NCBI RefSeq assembly: GCF_022832385.1
Contig: NZ_JALHLE010000023.1
Location: forward strand, 1 to 64,000
DNA from: Novosphingobium album (ex Hu et al. 2023)
Lineage (GTDB): Bacteria; Pseudomonadota; Alphaproteobacteria; Sphingomonadales; Sphingomonadaceae
DNA length: 64,000 nucleotides
Direction of reading: 5' to 3'
Positions within the stretch are counted from its first letter, which is position 1. Each line of letters begins with the position of its first letter. Positions 9,486 through 19,113 of this stretch are shown piece after piece. Made by a program: the position numbers and the translations under genes. The notes under the pieces are model-generated. The model did no database searches and was not told the DNA's origin. It saw nothing but the letters and a program-made list of their open reading frames with translations.

Positions 9486-10163
9486 ATGCCCAAGTCCGCC
9501 CCTTCATCCGCCCCGTCGCCAGCATCGACCGGCACGCTCACCCGGCGCGGCCTGATGTTCATCCTGTCTTCGCCATCGGGCGCCGGCAAGACGACGGTGT
9601 CGCGCATGCTGCTGGAACACGATCCGGACATCTGCATCTCGGTTTCGTGTACCACCCGCCCGCCCCGGCCGGGCGAAATCGACGGCAAGGACTATCATTT
9701 CGTCAGCCGCGCCGAGTTCGACCGGATGGTCGCGGACGAAGAGTTCCTCGAATGGGCCGAAGTGTTCGGCAACTGCTACGGCACACCCAAGGCTCAGGTG
9801 AAAGCCGGGCTCAAGGAAGGTCAGGACTACCTCTTCGACATCGACTGGCAGGGCACCCAGCAACTCTACCAGAAGCTGGAGCGTGACGTCGTACGCGTGT
9901 TCCTGCTGCCGCCCAGCATCGACGAACTGCGCCGCCGCCTGACCGGACGCGGTACCGACAGCGCAGATGTGATCGCCGGACGCATGGACCGCGCCCGCTC
10001 CGAAATCAGCCACTGGGACGGCTATGATTACGTCGTGGTCAACGACGACATTCAGGCCTGCTTCGAGAAGGTGAAGAAGATCCTCGAAGCCGAGCGCCTT
10101 CGCCGTGCCCGCCAGACCGGACTGATCGGATTCGTGCGCGAACTGATGCAGCCGGGCGGCTGA
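9486..10163 (+). CDS. gmk: Guanylate kinase
   Basis: Phosphorylates GMP to GDP. P-loop at SSPSGAGKTTVSR (about residues 30-42), then the GMP-binding segment SCTTRPPRPGE with GKDYHFVS. 225 residues, including an N-terminal extension of about 24 residues rich in Ser/Ala/Pro before the kinase domain. Length and motifs are normal. A terminator lies just upstream, so it probably has its own promoter. Confidence 0.96.
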   Translation: MPKSAPSSAPSPASTGTLTRRGLMFILSSPSGAGKTTVSRMLLEHDPDICISVSCTTRPPRPGEIDGKDYHFVSRAEFDRMVADEEFLEWAEVFGNCYGTPKAQVKAGLKEGQDYLFDIDWQGTQQLYQKLERDVVRVFLLPPSIDELRRRLTGRGTDSADVIAGRMDRARSEISHWDGYDYVVVNDDIQACFEKVKKILEAERLRRARQTGLIGFVRELMQPGG

Positions 10164-10245
10164 ATCGTCCCTTTCCCTTGTCCCCGGCGCATTCCCGCGA
10201 TAGGCGCCCCGCACGAAACTGACTCACACTAGGGGACTTTCAGCA

Positions 10246-11079
10246 ATGTCCGGACTCGAATCCGCCATCGAAGCCGCGTTTGATGCACGCGACACCGTAA
10301 CGCCCGCCAGCGAGGACGTGCGCAAGATCGTCGACGAGGCGCTCGGGTTGCTCGATTCGGGCAAGGCCCGCGTCGCCGAGAAGGTGGACGGCGAGTGGGT
10401 CGTCAACCAGTGGCTCAAGAAGGCCGTGCTGCTGAGCTTCCGCCTCAACGACAACGGCGTGATGGAATATGGCTCGGCCGGTGCCCCTGCATTCGACAAG
10501 GTTCCGCTCAAGTTCGCAGGCTGGGATGATGCAGCGTTCCGCGAAGCCGGCATTCGCGTGGTACCGGGCGCGGTCGCGCGCCGCAGCGCCTATATCGCCA
10601 AGGGCGTGGTCCTGATGCCCAGCTTCGTGAACCTCGGCGCCTATGTCGGCGAAGGCACGATGGTCGATACCTGGGCGACCGTCGGTTCCTGCGCGCAGAT
10701 CGGCAAGAACGTGCACATCTCCGGCGGCGTCGGCATTGGCGGCGTTCTGGAGCCGCTCCAGGCCGGCCCGGTCATCATCGAGGACAACTGCTTCATCGGC
10801 GCCCGTTCCGAAGTCGCCGAAGGCGTCGTCGTGGGTGAAGGTGCCGTGCTGTCGATGGGCGTGTTCATCGGTGCCTCGACCAAGATCGTCGATCGTGCCA
10901 CCGGCGAAGTCCACATCGGCCGCGTCCCGCCCTACGCGGTGGTCGTACCTGGCTCGCTGCCCGGCAAGCCGCTGCCCGACGGCACCCCCGGCCCCTCGCT
11001 CTACTGCGCCGTGATCGTGAAGACCGTAGACGCGCAGACCCGGTCGAAGACCGGGATCAACGAACTCCTGCGCGACTGA
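10246..11079 (+). CDS. dapD: Tetrahydrodipicolinate N-succinyltransferase
   Basis: Lysine/diaminopimelate pathway: succinyl-CoA plus tetrahydrodipicolinate. The 277-residue protein has an N-terminal helical domain and a left-handed beta-helix of hexapeptide repeats ([49 protein letters not shown]). An AGGGGA-like sequence (ctaggggac) precedes the ATG. Confidence 0.96.
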   Translation: MSGLESAIEAAFDARDTVTPASEDVRKIVDEALGLLDSGKARVAEKVDGEWVVNQWLKKAVLLSFRLNDNGVMEYGSAGAPAFDKVPLKFAGWDDAAFREAGIRVVPGAVARRSAYIAKGVVLMPSFVNLGAYVGEGTMVDTWATVGSCAQIGKNVHISGGVGIGGVLEPLQAGPVIIEDNCFIGARSEVAEGVVVGEGAVLSMGVFIGASTKIVDRATGEVHIGRVPPYAVVVPGSLPGKPLPDGTPGPSLYCAVIVKTVDAQTRSKTGINELLRD

Positions 11080-11080
11080 C

Positions 11081-11530
11081 ATGAATGGCCGTTCCGGCCT
11101 CGAACGTTTCGTCGTCGCCCAGCGCGATATCTATGCGCAGGCGCTCGACGAACTTCGGGGCGGGGCCAAGCACAGCCACTGGATGTGGTTCGTATTCCCG
11201 CAGATCGCGGGACTCGGTCACAGCCCCACCGCGCGATTCTACGCGATCACGGGGCTGGAGGAAGCGCGGGCCTATCTCGCGCATTCCCTGCTCAGTGCCC
11301 GGCTGACCGAATGCACCGATGCCATGCTCGACTGGTGCGGCAAGCGCAGCGCCGAAACCATTCTGGGCATGGTGGACGCGCTCAAGTTCCGCAGTTCGAT
11401 GACACTGTTCGAGGCCGCGACAGACTCGGCCGGCAGCCAGTTCGGGCAAGCGCTCGACGGTTTCTGCAATGGTTCGCGCGACCAACGTACACTGGACCTT
11501 CTGGGGACAGCCTCACGTCATTCCGGCTGA
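11081..11530 (+). CDS. DUF1810 family protein
   Basis: 149 residues with the DUF1810 hallmarks: LERFVVAQ at the N-terminus, SHWMWFVFPQIAGLG, and the C-terminal DALKFRSSMTLFE. Some members are calpastatin-like by annotation only, and the biochemical role is not established. It starts one base after the dapD stop, so it is probably cotranscribed with dapD. Confidence 0.9.
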   Translation: MNGRSGLERFVVAQRDIYAQALDELRGGAKHSHWMWFVFPQIAGLGHSPTARFYAITGLEEARAYLAHSLLSARLTECTDAMLDWCGKRSAETILGMVDALKFRSSMTLFEAATDSAGSQFGQALDGFCNGSRDQRTLDLLGTASRHSG

Positions 11531-11633
11531 CGGCTGCCCCCGCGGAACCAATGCTCTCGATAAACGTTCCAGCCTAAGGCGGGGTGCAAATTGTGGCCCG
11601 AAGGCCGCTCCCCCGTACAACGGGAGAAGCACA

Positions 11634-11837
11634 ATGCAGCGTATTGGTGATGAGGTTCATCTCGACGGCGACGAAGCACGCGGTGGCAGCACACCGCATA
11701 TCGTGCGCTATGTCCTGGCAGTAAGCCTGGCTCTCGCCGTTCTGGCCATGTCGGCAATCTGGATCGAACGGGCGCTATCGGACCGACCGGCCAATGGCGG
11801 GCCTGTTACGGCCGTGGAACACGCTCTGGGCGGCTGA
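11634..11837 (+). CDS. Small single-pass membrane protein
   Basis: 67 residues preceded by a good Shine-Dalgarno (GGAGAAG, 6 bases before ATG). There is a hydrophilic N-terminus and then one membrane helix (about 25-45, YVLAVSLALAVLAMSAIWIE). No family recognised. The coding call rests on the ribosome site and hydrophobicity pattern. Confidence 0.6.
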   Translation: MQRIGDEVHLDGDEARGGSTPHIVRYVLAVSLALAVLAMSAIWIERALSDRPANGGPVTAVEHALGG

Positions 11838-12083
11838 TACGCGCGGCAATGCCGGAGAAAAAGAGCCGCCGACGAAGGCGGGGTGCCGAACGCGACCCTA
11901 ATTCGCGACCCGCCCTGAGCCTGGCAACCGCCCCCCCGACGGTCTTGCCTGCTCCCTGAGCATCGGCGGCTCTCATCTGTGATGGCAGCAAAGCCGCCAT
12001 CCCCTGCACCTTCGAGAAGTATGTGCAATGGATTGCGAAAATCTTAATAAAAGTGTCACAAACGGCTAAACTTGGACTTTTGT
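11838..12083. other. Intergenic region without identified features
   Basis: About 250 bp between two convergent genes. It holds complementary stretches (GAGCCGCCGA near 11862 and TCGGCGGCTC near 11965) separated by roughly 100 bases, and an AT-rich segment near 12040. I see no gene or clear terminator. Confidence 0.5.
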
Positions 12084-12545
12084 CTAGAACTCGTCAGGCC
12101 GCCCCATCCACTTCAGCTCGGCAATTTGGCGCAGTACCTTGTTCATGCCTTCGAGGCCCTTGGTGACCTTGTGCCCGACCGCGCGGCAGACCAGCGCAGC
12201 TAACGGCCCGCTCATGCTTTCACCGTTGACGACCGCGCAGCGGGTCGGAGAGATCTCTTCAACAGCGATGTAGCGGCGCACTTTCAGAAGGCCGCCTGCG
12301 TTGCTCATCGTATATTCGAGCAGTTCAGGGGCCTTGGCGGCCGTGACCGTGGCACTCCCCTTGCTGGGCTTGAGCCCTTCCAGTTTCACTGCAAAATGGA
12401 TGCGCTCGCCCGGTTCGGCGCGGCCAGTGGTCTTGACGTAAAGCGGGTTCCACTCTGCCCACCCCTCGAAATCGGCGATGAAATCCCACACGACTTCGGG
12501 TGGCGCATCGATCTCTATCCGGCGTTCCGAGCAATGATCTCCCAT
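12084..12545 (-). CDS. SRPBCC (START/polyketide cyclase-like) domain protein
   Basis: About 153 residues. The N-terminal SRPBCC pattern IEIDAPPEVVWDFIADFEGWAEWNP begins the helix-grip fold, and a C-terminal long helix reaches NKVLRQIAE. Such proteins bind hydrophobic ligands; the substrate is unknown. The ATG at 12545 overlaps the stop of the upstream LLM oxidoreductase (TGATG), so the two are translationally coupled. Confidence 0.88.
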   Translation of the reverse strand: MGDHCSERRIEIDAPPEVVWDFIADFEGWAEWNPLYVKTTGRAEPGERIHFAVKLEGLKPSKGSATVTAAKAPELLEYTMSNAGGLLKVRRYIAVEEISPTRCAVVNGESMSGPLAALVCRAVGHKVTKGLEGMNKVLRQIAELKWMGRPDEF

Positions 12546-13408
12546 CAGATCAGCACTTCCGCGAGGCGGCGCCACAGCGGGCGCAGGGTATCGAACCCGG
12601 CACCGCGCGGACCTCCGATCACCTGCAGGCAGACGTGATCCGCACCGGCATCGAGATGCGCCTGCACTCGCGCCGCAGCCTTTTCCACGCCGCCTACGGC
12701 AAACAGCGCCTCTATCAACCGGTCAGAACAGGCATTGATCTCGCCCTCGCTGAATCCCAGCCGCAGCCAGTTGTTCCGGTAATTGGGCAGCATCCGGTAA
12801 TGTTCCAGCGCCCCGAGCGCCAGTTCACGCGCACCCGCCGGATTCTCTTCGAGAATCACGCCTTGCTCGGGCGCCAGCAATTTGTCCGGCCCGAGTATCG
12901 CACGGGCTTGGGCCGTGTGTTCAGGCGTGACCAGATAGGGATGAACACCTGCCGTACGCTCACCAGCCAGCGCGACCATCTTCGGGCCAAGCCCGGCCAG
13001 ACACAGATTGTCACCAGGCATCCCGGCCGCCTCGAGACCATCAAGGAACCCTCGCATCACGGACAAGGGCTTGCCCCACTGCTCCCCGATGATCGGGCCA
13101 TGGCTGACGCCGAGCCCGAGCAGCGTGCGGGCTTTTTCCGAATCGTCCAGCGCTGCAAACCATGCTGCCAGTTCAGCCGGCTCGTGCTTCCAGACGTTCA
13201 GATTACCGGTAGCGATCGTAGTACGGCGAGTGACTCCCAGCAGCCGCTGCACATCGGCAGGCGCGCCGTTATCGATACCGCCGGGGATCCATAGGGCACC
13301 ATAGCCCAGGTCATCCAGTTCCGCGGCGGCCTCATTTGCCTGCCCCTTGTCACCGAAGCGCAATTCCAGAGACCAGATGCCGACTTTTCCGATGGCCGGT
13401 ACCGTCAT
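12545..13408 (-). CDS. Luciferase-like (LLM) F420-type oxidoreductase, TIGR03620-like
   Basis: Bacterial luciferase-fold TIM barrel of about 287 residues. N-terminal GKVGIWSLELRFGDKG and GALWIPGGI match the TIGR03620 group of probable F420-dependent oxidoreductases. Start chosen at MTVPAIGKVG because the preceding 17 in-frame residues lack family character. Neither cofactor nor substrate is proven. Coupled to the downstream SRPBCC gene. Confidence 0.87.
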   Translation of the reverse strand: MTVPAIGKVGIWSLELRFGDKGQANEAAAELDDLGYGALWIPGGIDNGAPADVQRLLGVTRRTTIATGNLNVWKHEPAELAAWFAALDDSEKARTLLGLGVSHGPIIGEQWGKPLSVMRGFLDGLEAAGMPGDNLCLAGLGPKMVALAGERTAGVHPYLVTPEHTAQARAILGPDKLLAPEQGVILEENPAGARELALGALEHYRMLPNYRNNWLRLGFSEGEINACSDRLIEALFAVGGVEKAAARVQAHLDAGADHVCLQVIGGPRGAGFDTLRPLWRRLAEVLI

Positions 13409-13570
13409 GACGCTCCTCTCCTCGCCGTCGTTCGGTGGCGATCTTGGGGCGCGCCTCAAGGGCCTTCAAGGCCTTTGCAGGGCGATCCTTGCAGCATCGC
13501 CCGTGCGTGCAATCGCGCTGGCAAATCGTCCACTTGATTGCCGGTTCCCGGCGGCCTAGCCCGATAGGCC

Positions 13571-15157
13571 ATGGCAGACTTCGACTACATCATCGTTGGC
13601 GGCGGCAGTGCCGGCTGTGTATTGGCAAACCGGCTCAGCACCGATCCTAAAAACCGCGTGCTGCTGCTGGAGGCAGGCGGGAAGGACGATTACGTCTGGA
13701 TCAAGGTGCCGGTGGGATACCTGTACTGCATCGGCAACCCGCGCACCGACTGGTGCATGTCAACCGAGGCCGAAGCTGGCCTCAATGGCCGCGCGCTCAA
13801 ATACCCGCGCGGACGCGTGCTGGGCGGATGCTCCTCGATCAACGGCATGATCTACATGCGCGGGCAGGCAGCGGACTACGACGGGTGGCGGCAAAGCGGA
13901 AATCCGGGCTGGGGCTGGGACGACGTGCTGCCCTACTTCACCCGTGCCGAGGACCATTACGACGGCGCCAGCCCCGTCCACGGCAGCGGCGGCGAGATCC
14001 GGGTGGAGAAGCAGCGGCTGCGCTGGACTATCCTCGAAGCCTTCCGAGATGCCTGTGGGCAGGCCGGCATTCCCGCCATCGACGATTTCAACATCGGCGA
14101 CAACGAGGGCGCCAGCTTCTTCCAGGTTACCCAGCGCAAAGGCTGGCGCTGGAGCGCCTCCGACGCCTTCCTGAAGCCCGTCCGCAGCCGCGCGAACCTG
14201 AAAGTCGTCACCGGCGCGCTGGTAGACAAGGTCATCGTCGAGCAAGGACGCGCCGTGGGCGTTGCCTACAGCCTCGGCGGCACGCCGCAGGTTGCGCTCT
14301 CCGGCGGTGAAGTGCTGCTGGCAGCAGGCGCGATCGGCTCACCCGCTATCCTCGAACGCTCCGGCATCGGTGATGCGGCACATTTATCGGCGCTTGGAAT
14401 CACGCCTGTACTCGATGCGCCGCAGGTCGGCGCCAACCTGCAGGACCACCTGCAACTGCGCTGCGCCTGGCGCGTCTCTGGCGTGTCGACGCTCAACCAG
14501 CGCGCCGCGAACATTTTCGGCAAGGCGCTGATCGGGCTGGAATATGTGCTGAAGCGCAGCGGGCCGATGGCCATGGCCCCCAGCCAACTCGGCGTCTTCA
14601 CCAAAAGCGACGCGCGCTACGCCACTGCCAATCTCGAATACCACGTTCAGCCGCTGAGCCTCGAGGCCTTCGGCGGCTCGCTCGATCCTTTCCCGGCCTT
14701 CACCGCCAGCGTCTGCAACCTGCGGCCGGAAAGCCGCGGCACCAGCCGCATCTCCACGGCAGACCCGTCAATAGCGCCCGGCATCCGGCCGAACTACCTG
14801 TCCACCGACGAGGACCGCCGGGTGGCGGCACAAGCTATCCGGCAGGCACGCGGAATTGTGGCACAACCGGCGCTCGCTCGCTTTCATCCCGAGGAAGTGC
14901 GGCCCGGTGCCTGTTTCAAGACCGAAGACGACCTGCGCCGCGCGGCCGGGGACATCGGCACGACCATCTTCCACCCCGTCGGCACCGCCGCGATGGGCAC
15001 TGTCGTGGATGAACGCCTGCGAGTGAACGGCATCGGGACCCTGCGCGTCGTCGATGCCTCGGTCATGCCCACAATCACTTCGGGCAACACCAACGCACCT
15101 ACCATGATGATCGCGGAAAAGGGCGCGGAAATGGTGCTGGCGGACGCGCGAGGCTAG
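13571..15157 (+). CDS. GMC family FAD-dependent oxidoreductase (choline dehydrogenase-like)
   Basis: 528-residue flavoprotein. The N-terminal ADP-binding motif is YIIVGGGSAGCVLANRLS. The GMC signature region is RGRVLGGCSSINGMIYMRG. The C-terminal domain has the catalytic His in HPVGTAAMG and the terminal NTNAPTMMIAEKGAEM. It oxidises an alcohol or amino-alcohol, with substrate not predictable from sequence. Divergent from the LLM/SRPBCC pair and convergent with the isomerase gene. Confidence 0.94.
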   Translation: MADFDYIIVGGGSAGCVLANRLSTDPKNRVLLLEAGGKDDYVWIKVPVGYLYCIGNPRTDWCMSTEAEAGLNGRALKYPRGRVLGGCSSINGMIYMRGQAADYDGWRQSGNPGWGWDDVLPYFTRAEDHYDGASPVHGSGGEIRVEKQRLRWTILEAFRDACGQAGIPAIDDFNIGDNEGASFFQVTQRKGWRWSASDAFLKPVRSRANLKVVTGALVDKVIVEQGRAVGVAYSLGGTPQVALSGGEVLLAAGAIGSPAILERSGIGDAAHLSALGITPVLDAPQVGANLQDHLQLRCAWRVSGVSTLNQRAANIFGKALIGLEYVLKRSGPMAMAPSQLGVFTKSDARYATANLEYHVQPLSLEAFGGSLDPFPAFTASVCNLRPESRGTSRISTADPSIAPGIRPNYLSTDEDRRVAAQAIRQARGIVAQPALARFHPEEVRPGACFKTEDDLRRAAGDIGTTIFHPVGTAAMGTVVDERLRVNGIGTLRVVDASVMPTITSGNTNAPTMMIAEKGAEMVLADARG

Positions 15158-15166
15158 GATCGGGAC

Positions 15167-15973
15167 CTAAGCGAGCAGCTCACGCGTCTTCGTGACGATT
15201 TCGGAGACGTAGTCCCGCGCCGGGCGCCCTTCTTCGGCTTCCGCGAACAACGGCACTTCCAGTCCCAGCGTCTGTCCGCGCGGCAAGGCATCCACGAATT
15301 CGCGCAGCGGCAATTCGCCCTCGCCCGGAATCATCCGCGCGCGCATAGCCTCCTGCATGTAATCCCCGCGGCCCTTGCGCGGCGCATCGCAAAGCTGGAC
15401 GTGGCCGATCAGCGCAGGGTCGAGTTCGGCGATCTGCCGCACGGTTCCTCCAGACCGGAAGAAGTGCATCGAATCGATCAACACTGTCGCATCGCCCTCG
15501 CCGATGTAGCGCACGGCCTCCAGAGCTTCGCCGAGATTGCGAAACGTGAAGACCGGGCAAAATTCGATCGAGAATTCCATGCCGCGTTCGCGGGCCATTT
15601 CGGACAGCCTAGCCAACTGGTCCAACGCGCGTTCGCGTTCCACTCCCATGTCGACCGAATTGACCCGCAGCGCGCCGAGTTCGGCGAACAGATCCATATC
15701 TGAAGCGCGTTCGGACGCGTCGATTTCGGCGGAGACGCCCAGACCCTCCGCGATCGAGATCACGATCCCGCGCTCACGCATCACCGCGGTCAATTCGCGC
15801 CGCAGCCCTGCGTCCTCGCGCAGCGACCACGCCGGGTAGCCATGCGGATTGAAGGGCAGCTGGCTAAGCCCCATCGACACTGCGCGGCAGCCCAGGTCGG
15901 CCGCTAGCGTCACATGCTCGACCGGTCCCATACCAAGCACTGTAAGCAGCTCTATGCCGAGCGGATGTGGCAT
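15167..15973 (-). CDS. Sugar phosphate isomerase/epimerase family protein
   Basis: Xylose isomerase-like TIM barrel, about 268 residues. Metal-ligand positions are suggested by FSIEFCPVF (Glu), VLIDSMHFFRSGG (Asp and His) and IGHVQLCDAPRKGRGDY (His, Asp), and LGLEVPLF near the end adds a Glu. Start at MPHPLGIELL; an upstream in-frame ATG would add 22 poorly conserved residues. Substrate unknown. Confidence 0.88.
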   Translation of the reverse strand: MPHPLGIELLTVLGMGPVEHVTLAADLGCRAVSMGLSQLPFNPHGYPAWSLREDAGLRRELTAVMRERGIVISIAEGLGVSAEIDASERASDMDLFAELGALRVNSVDMGVERERALDQLARLSEMARERGMEFSIEFCPVFTFRNLGEALEAVRYIGEGDATVLIDSMHFFRSGGTVRQIAELDPALIGHVQLCDAPRKGRGDYMQEAMRARMIPGEGELPLREFVDALPRGQTLGLEVPLFAEAEEGRPARDYVSEIVTKTRELLA

Positions 15974-16056
15974 GCGCGAATCTTCTCCCTTAGAAACTTC
16001 CGTATACAGCACACCGTCGCACCCGATACCGGCAATCACCCATCAAGGACATCACC

Positions 16057-16497
16057 GTGCAGACAGACAGCGCCAACGCCGCCGCGATCATCGAAAAGCT
16101 TGGTCTCGCGCCACATCCGGAAGGGGGATGGTACGTTGAAACCTGGCGCGCGGAGACGGCGCCCGGCGTGCGCCCCGGCGCGACGGCAATTCATTTTCTG
16201 CTCGAAGCACACCAGCGCTCGCACTGGCACAGGATTGATGCGGCTGAAATCTGGCTGTGGCACGCAGGCGCCCCTGTCACGCTGTCGATAGCGGCCGACG
16301 ATACCGAACCGGTCCGCCACCACACATTGGGCGGAGACGTTCTGGCAGGGGAGGCACCGCAAGTGCTCGTGCCGGAAGGACATTGGCAGGCCGCAGCACC
16401 GCAAGGCGGCTGGACACTTGTCAGCTGCGTGGTTTCTCCCGGCTTCGAATTTGCAGGATTTGAACTGGCCGTACCCGATTGGCATCCCGGGAATTGA
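16057..16497 (+). CDS. Cupin domain protein (DUF985 type)
   Basis: 146 residues from a GTG start. N-terminal LAPHPEGGWYVETWR and FLLEAHQRSHWHRIDAAEIW are typical of the DUF985 cupins. C-terminal PEGHWQAAAPQGGWTLVSCVVSPGF completes the fold. Catalytic role unknown. It is followed at 40 bp by the potassium channel gene. Confidence 0.9.
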   Translation: MQTDSANAAAIIEKLGLAPHPEGGWYVETWRAETAPGVRPGATAIHFLLEAHQRSHWHRIDAAEIWLWHAGAPVTLSIAADDTEPVRHHTLGGDVLAGEAPQVLVPEGHWQAAAPQGGWTLVSCVVSPGFEFAGFELAVPDWHPGN

Positions 16498-16536
16498 TCC
16501 AGCCGCTGGACAACGGCAACGCCCGCGCGCAGGGTC

Positions 16537-17670
16537 ATGCACGCGGAATTCAGGGGGAAATCGCAACCGATGCCGGGTGAACACGACAGGATTGAGGAAG
16601 CGGCGGGCCGCGTATTGGGCTCGCCGGTCCTGAACCTGGCAAGGGCCGCGGGATTCGTCATTGCTGTCTTTGTCCTCGCCACAACAGGTTTCGTCGCCGA
16701 AGGCTGGTCACTGGGCGATGCTGCCTACATGGTCACGCTGACGATCTTTTCGGTCGGTTACGGCGAAGTCCACCCCCTCGACACGACCTGGTTGCGCGCA
16801 CTGACAATGGCGACAATCGTGCTGGGATGCACCGGCATGATCTTCTTCACGGGTGCGCTCGTCCAGGTTTTCGCGCATTTCCAGATCAAGAACATTCTCG
16901 GGATCGACCGTATGCAAAGCCAGATCGACCGCCTGACCAATCACGCCATCATCTGCGGCTACGGCCGGATCGGCAAGCAGCTCGCGATAGAGCTGCAGCG
17001 GGCGCGCACCCCGTATATCATTCTCGACCGCAACCCGGTGAAGCTCACGGAAGCCGAAAGCTGCGGGCACCTCACGCATAAAGGCGATGCCACCGACGAG
17101 GCGACGTTGCGCGCCGTCGGCATCGAGCGCGCACGGGTTCTCGCCACAGTGCTGCCGGATGATGCACTCAATGTTTTCATCACGCTGTCCGCCCGCAATC
17201 TTAATCCCCGGCTGGAGATCATCGCCCGCGGCGAGTACCCGACAACGGAAGGCAAGCTGATTCACGCCGGCGCGGACAAGGTTGTGCTGCCCACCCACAT
17301 CGGCGCTGAACGCATTGCCGAAATGATCCTCTATCCCACGACCGCCAAGTTCCTCGGCGAAGCACCGCAAGTGCGCGATCTCAAGCGCGGCCTGCACGAG
17401 TTCGGGCTGGAGATCGAGGCTGTCACTGTGCCCGAGAAATCCGCACTGGCGGGCGCGACCGTGGGCGATGCCGAGCGGCGGGGTGCGGGCGCGTTCTTCC
17501 TCGTGCAGATAGACCGTCCCAACGGCCAGAGCTACGTACACCCCTCAGAAGAAGTGAAGATCGAGGCGGGCGATACTGTCGTCCTCGTTCTGCGGGGAAC
17601 CCGGGTAACCGCAGGCTCGATTTTCTCGGAGGCGCGGCAGGCGATCAAGATGGGGCGCAGCTACCGCTAG
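16537..17670 (+). CDS. Potassium channel with RCK (TrkA-N/TrkA-C) domains
   Basis: 377 residues. Two membrane helices flank a pore loop with selectivity filter SVGYGEVHPL. An RCK nucleotide-binding domain starting AIICGYGRIGKQLA follows, and then a TrkA-C domain near the end. Inner-membrane, ligand-gated K+ channel of the MthK/Kch type. Start could be MHAEFRG at 16537 or the second Met 33 bases later. Confidence 0.9.
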   Translation: MHAEFRGKSQPMPGEHDRIEEAAGRVLGSPVLNLARAAGFVIAVFVLATTGFVAEGWSLGDAAYMVTLTIFSVGYGEVHPLDTTWLRALTMATIVLGCTGMIFFTGALVQVFAHFQIKNILGIDRMQSQIDRLTNHAIICGYGRIGKQLAIELQRARTPYIILDRNPVKLTEAESCGHLTHKGDATDEATLRAVGIERARVLATVLPDDALNVFITLSARNLNPRLEIIARGEYPTTEGKLIHAGADKVVLPTHIGAERIAEMILYPTTAKFLGEAPQVRDLKRGLHEFGLEIEAVTVPEKSALAGATVGDAERRGAGAFFLVQIDRPNGQSYVHPSEEVKIEAGDTVVLVLRGTRVTAGSIFSEARQAIKMGRSYR

Positions 17671-17754
17671 CGAGCGCGGCATATACCTTGCGCACACTGG
17701 TCAGCGATAAAACGGCCAGTTCGCGATTTTTGCGCAAATCCCCTATGCAGAACT

Positions 17755-18237
17755 ATGATCCAGATTCTGATCGACGCCGACGCCTGCCCCGTGAAGGACG
17801 AAACCTACAAAGTCGCCGCCCGCTACAAAGTCCCTGTGGTGGTCGTAAGCAACAGCCCGATCCGTGTACCTCGCGATCCTCTCGTATCCCGCAAACTTGT
17901 CAGCGCAGCCTTCGACGCGGCGGATGACTGGATCGTCGAACAGGCAGGCCAAGGCACGGTCGTGATAACGGCAGACATTCTGCTGGCCGACCGTTGCCTG
18001 AAACTCGGAGCAGCAGTCATCGCGCCGACCGGCAAACCCTTCACCAGTGCTTCGATAGGCAATGCCATCGCCACGCGCGCTATCATGGTCGACTTGCGCG
18101 CGGGCACCGACACTTTCGGTGGGCCGCCCCCATTCACAAACACCGATCGCTCCCGCTTCCTCTCCAACCTTGATGAGACATTGGTGAAATTGAAGAGGCA
18201 GATCGCCATCGATGCATCCCGCGAGCACCGTCCGTAA
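17755..18237 (+). CDS. YaiI/YqxD family protein (DUF188)
   Basis: 160-residue protein with IQILIDADACPVKDE at the N-terminus, the PIN-like acidic motif of the UPF0178/YaiI family. DDWIVEQAGQGTVVITADILLADRCL and KPFTSASIGNAIATRAIM are also characteristic. Probable nuclease-like fold; function not established. Confidence 0.93.
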   Translation: MIQILIDADACPVKDETYKVAARYKVPVVVVSNSPIRVPRDPLVSRKLVSAAFDAADDWIVEQAGQGTVVITADILLADRCLKLGAAVIAPTGKPFTSASIGNAIATRAIMVDLRAGTDTFGGPPPFTNTDRSRFLSNLDETLVKLKRQIAIDASREHRP

Positions 18238-18246
18238 GATTACGGC

Positions 18247-18576
18247 CTAGATCCCGACATAGATGTCGTCGCCCATTTCCCTGACGGGGTAAATGCTCAG
18301 ATCAGACTTGGCCTTCATACCGATGAACAGCAGCTTGGGATCGCGCTCGATGCGGCCGGTCCTGAGATCGAACTTGGCCTTGTGCAGCGGGCAAACGATC
18401 GCCTCGCCATCAAGTTTTCCCTTGCACAAGTTGAAGCCCAGATGCGGACACTTGCGCTGTGCTGCATAATAGGTGCCACCCACCTTGGTCAGCAGCAGCT
18501 TTTCACCGCCGGCCTCCACCGGAATCACCCTGCCTTCAGAAACCTGCGCCGCGCTCGCAACCTTCACATAATCCAT
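18247..18576 (-). CDS. Rieske [2Fe-2S] ferredoxin-type protein
   Basis: About 109 residues. It has the Rieske ligand pairs CPHLG and CPLHKAKFD, spaced as in ferredoxin subunits of non-haem iron oxygenases or stand-alone Rieske proteins. The start is the ATG giving MDYVKVASA, because the upstream in-frame extension is unlike any Rieske protein. No oxygenase gene is nearby, so its redox partner is unknown. Confidence 0.92.
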   Translation of the reverse strand: MDYVKVASAAQVSEGRVIPVEAGGEKLLLTKVGGTYYAAQRKCPHLGFNLCKGKLDGEAIVCPLHKAKFDLRTGRIERDPKLLFIGMKAKSDLSIYPVREMGDDIYVGI

Positions 18577-18683
18577 GAATGGCCCCCTGTACCCTGGCGC
18601 GAGAACTATGCCTGTGCTGGAGCAGCACTGTCCAGAGGACGTTTTATCGACATCGAACGGTCCACGGGAAACAAACCATAAAC

Positions 18684-18718
18684 GACAAGGCGCGGCAGTT
18701 TTCCTGCCGCGCCTTGCG
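18684..18718 (-). terminator. Strong stem-loop, likely terminator for the minus-strand gene upstream
   Basis: Perfect 13-bp stem (18686-18698 with 18704-18716) around a five-base loop. On the minus strand the hairpin is followed by TCGTTTATGGTTTG, moderately T-rich. It sits between the 18778-19113 gene and the Rieske gene. Confidence 0.6.
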
Positions 18719-18777
18719 CTTCTCCCCATCCCTCAGCCTTCAAGCGACCCGAGAGGCCCCATTCGAACTTCACACAG

Positions 18778-19113
18778 TTAGGCCAGCTTGCGCTGCAGCC
18801 TGCTCAATGCCTTGTCGATTTCAGCCCGCGCCGTCGCGCCGATCTCACCCTTCACCACCCGATAGACGATCCGCCCATCCTCCAGCGAATAGGCTACCGT
18901 CGCCATGCCGTCGTTGAAACTGGCAAGGTAAAGAGCCGGCTTGCGCTGGATAAGGGCGAGATCGTCCGCTCGGGGAACCAAAGTGTCACGCATGTAATAG
19001 GCACCAGTCATAACACCAGGCTCAACCCTGGCATCGCTGGCCCAACCCGTACCGGACAACGCCATCGCAAACAGGACGAGACCTGCCTGCAATGCTGTCA
19101 GGAATTGCTTCAT
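18778..19113 (-). CDS. Exported hypothetical protein
   Basis: 111 residues with a clear Sec signal peptide (MKQFLTALQAGLVLFAMALS, cleavage near GWAS-DA). The mature part of about 85 residues has no recognised domain and ends in a basic helix (ALSRLQRKLA). Probably periplasmic; function unknown. Confidence 0.75.
   Translation of the reverse strand: MKQFLTALQAGLVLFAMALSGTGWASDARVEPGVMTGAYYMRDTLVPRADDLALIQRKPALYLASFNDGMATVAYSLEDGRIVYRVVKGEIGATARAEIDKALSRLQRKLA

Noticed and set aside
10240-11082. Minus-strand frame opposite dapD
   Set aside because: DapD hexapeptide repeats are on the plus strand; the reverse reading is a shadow.
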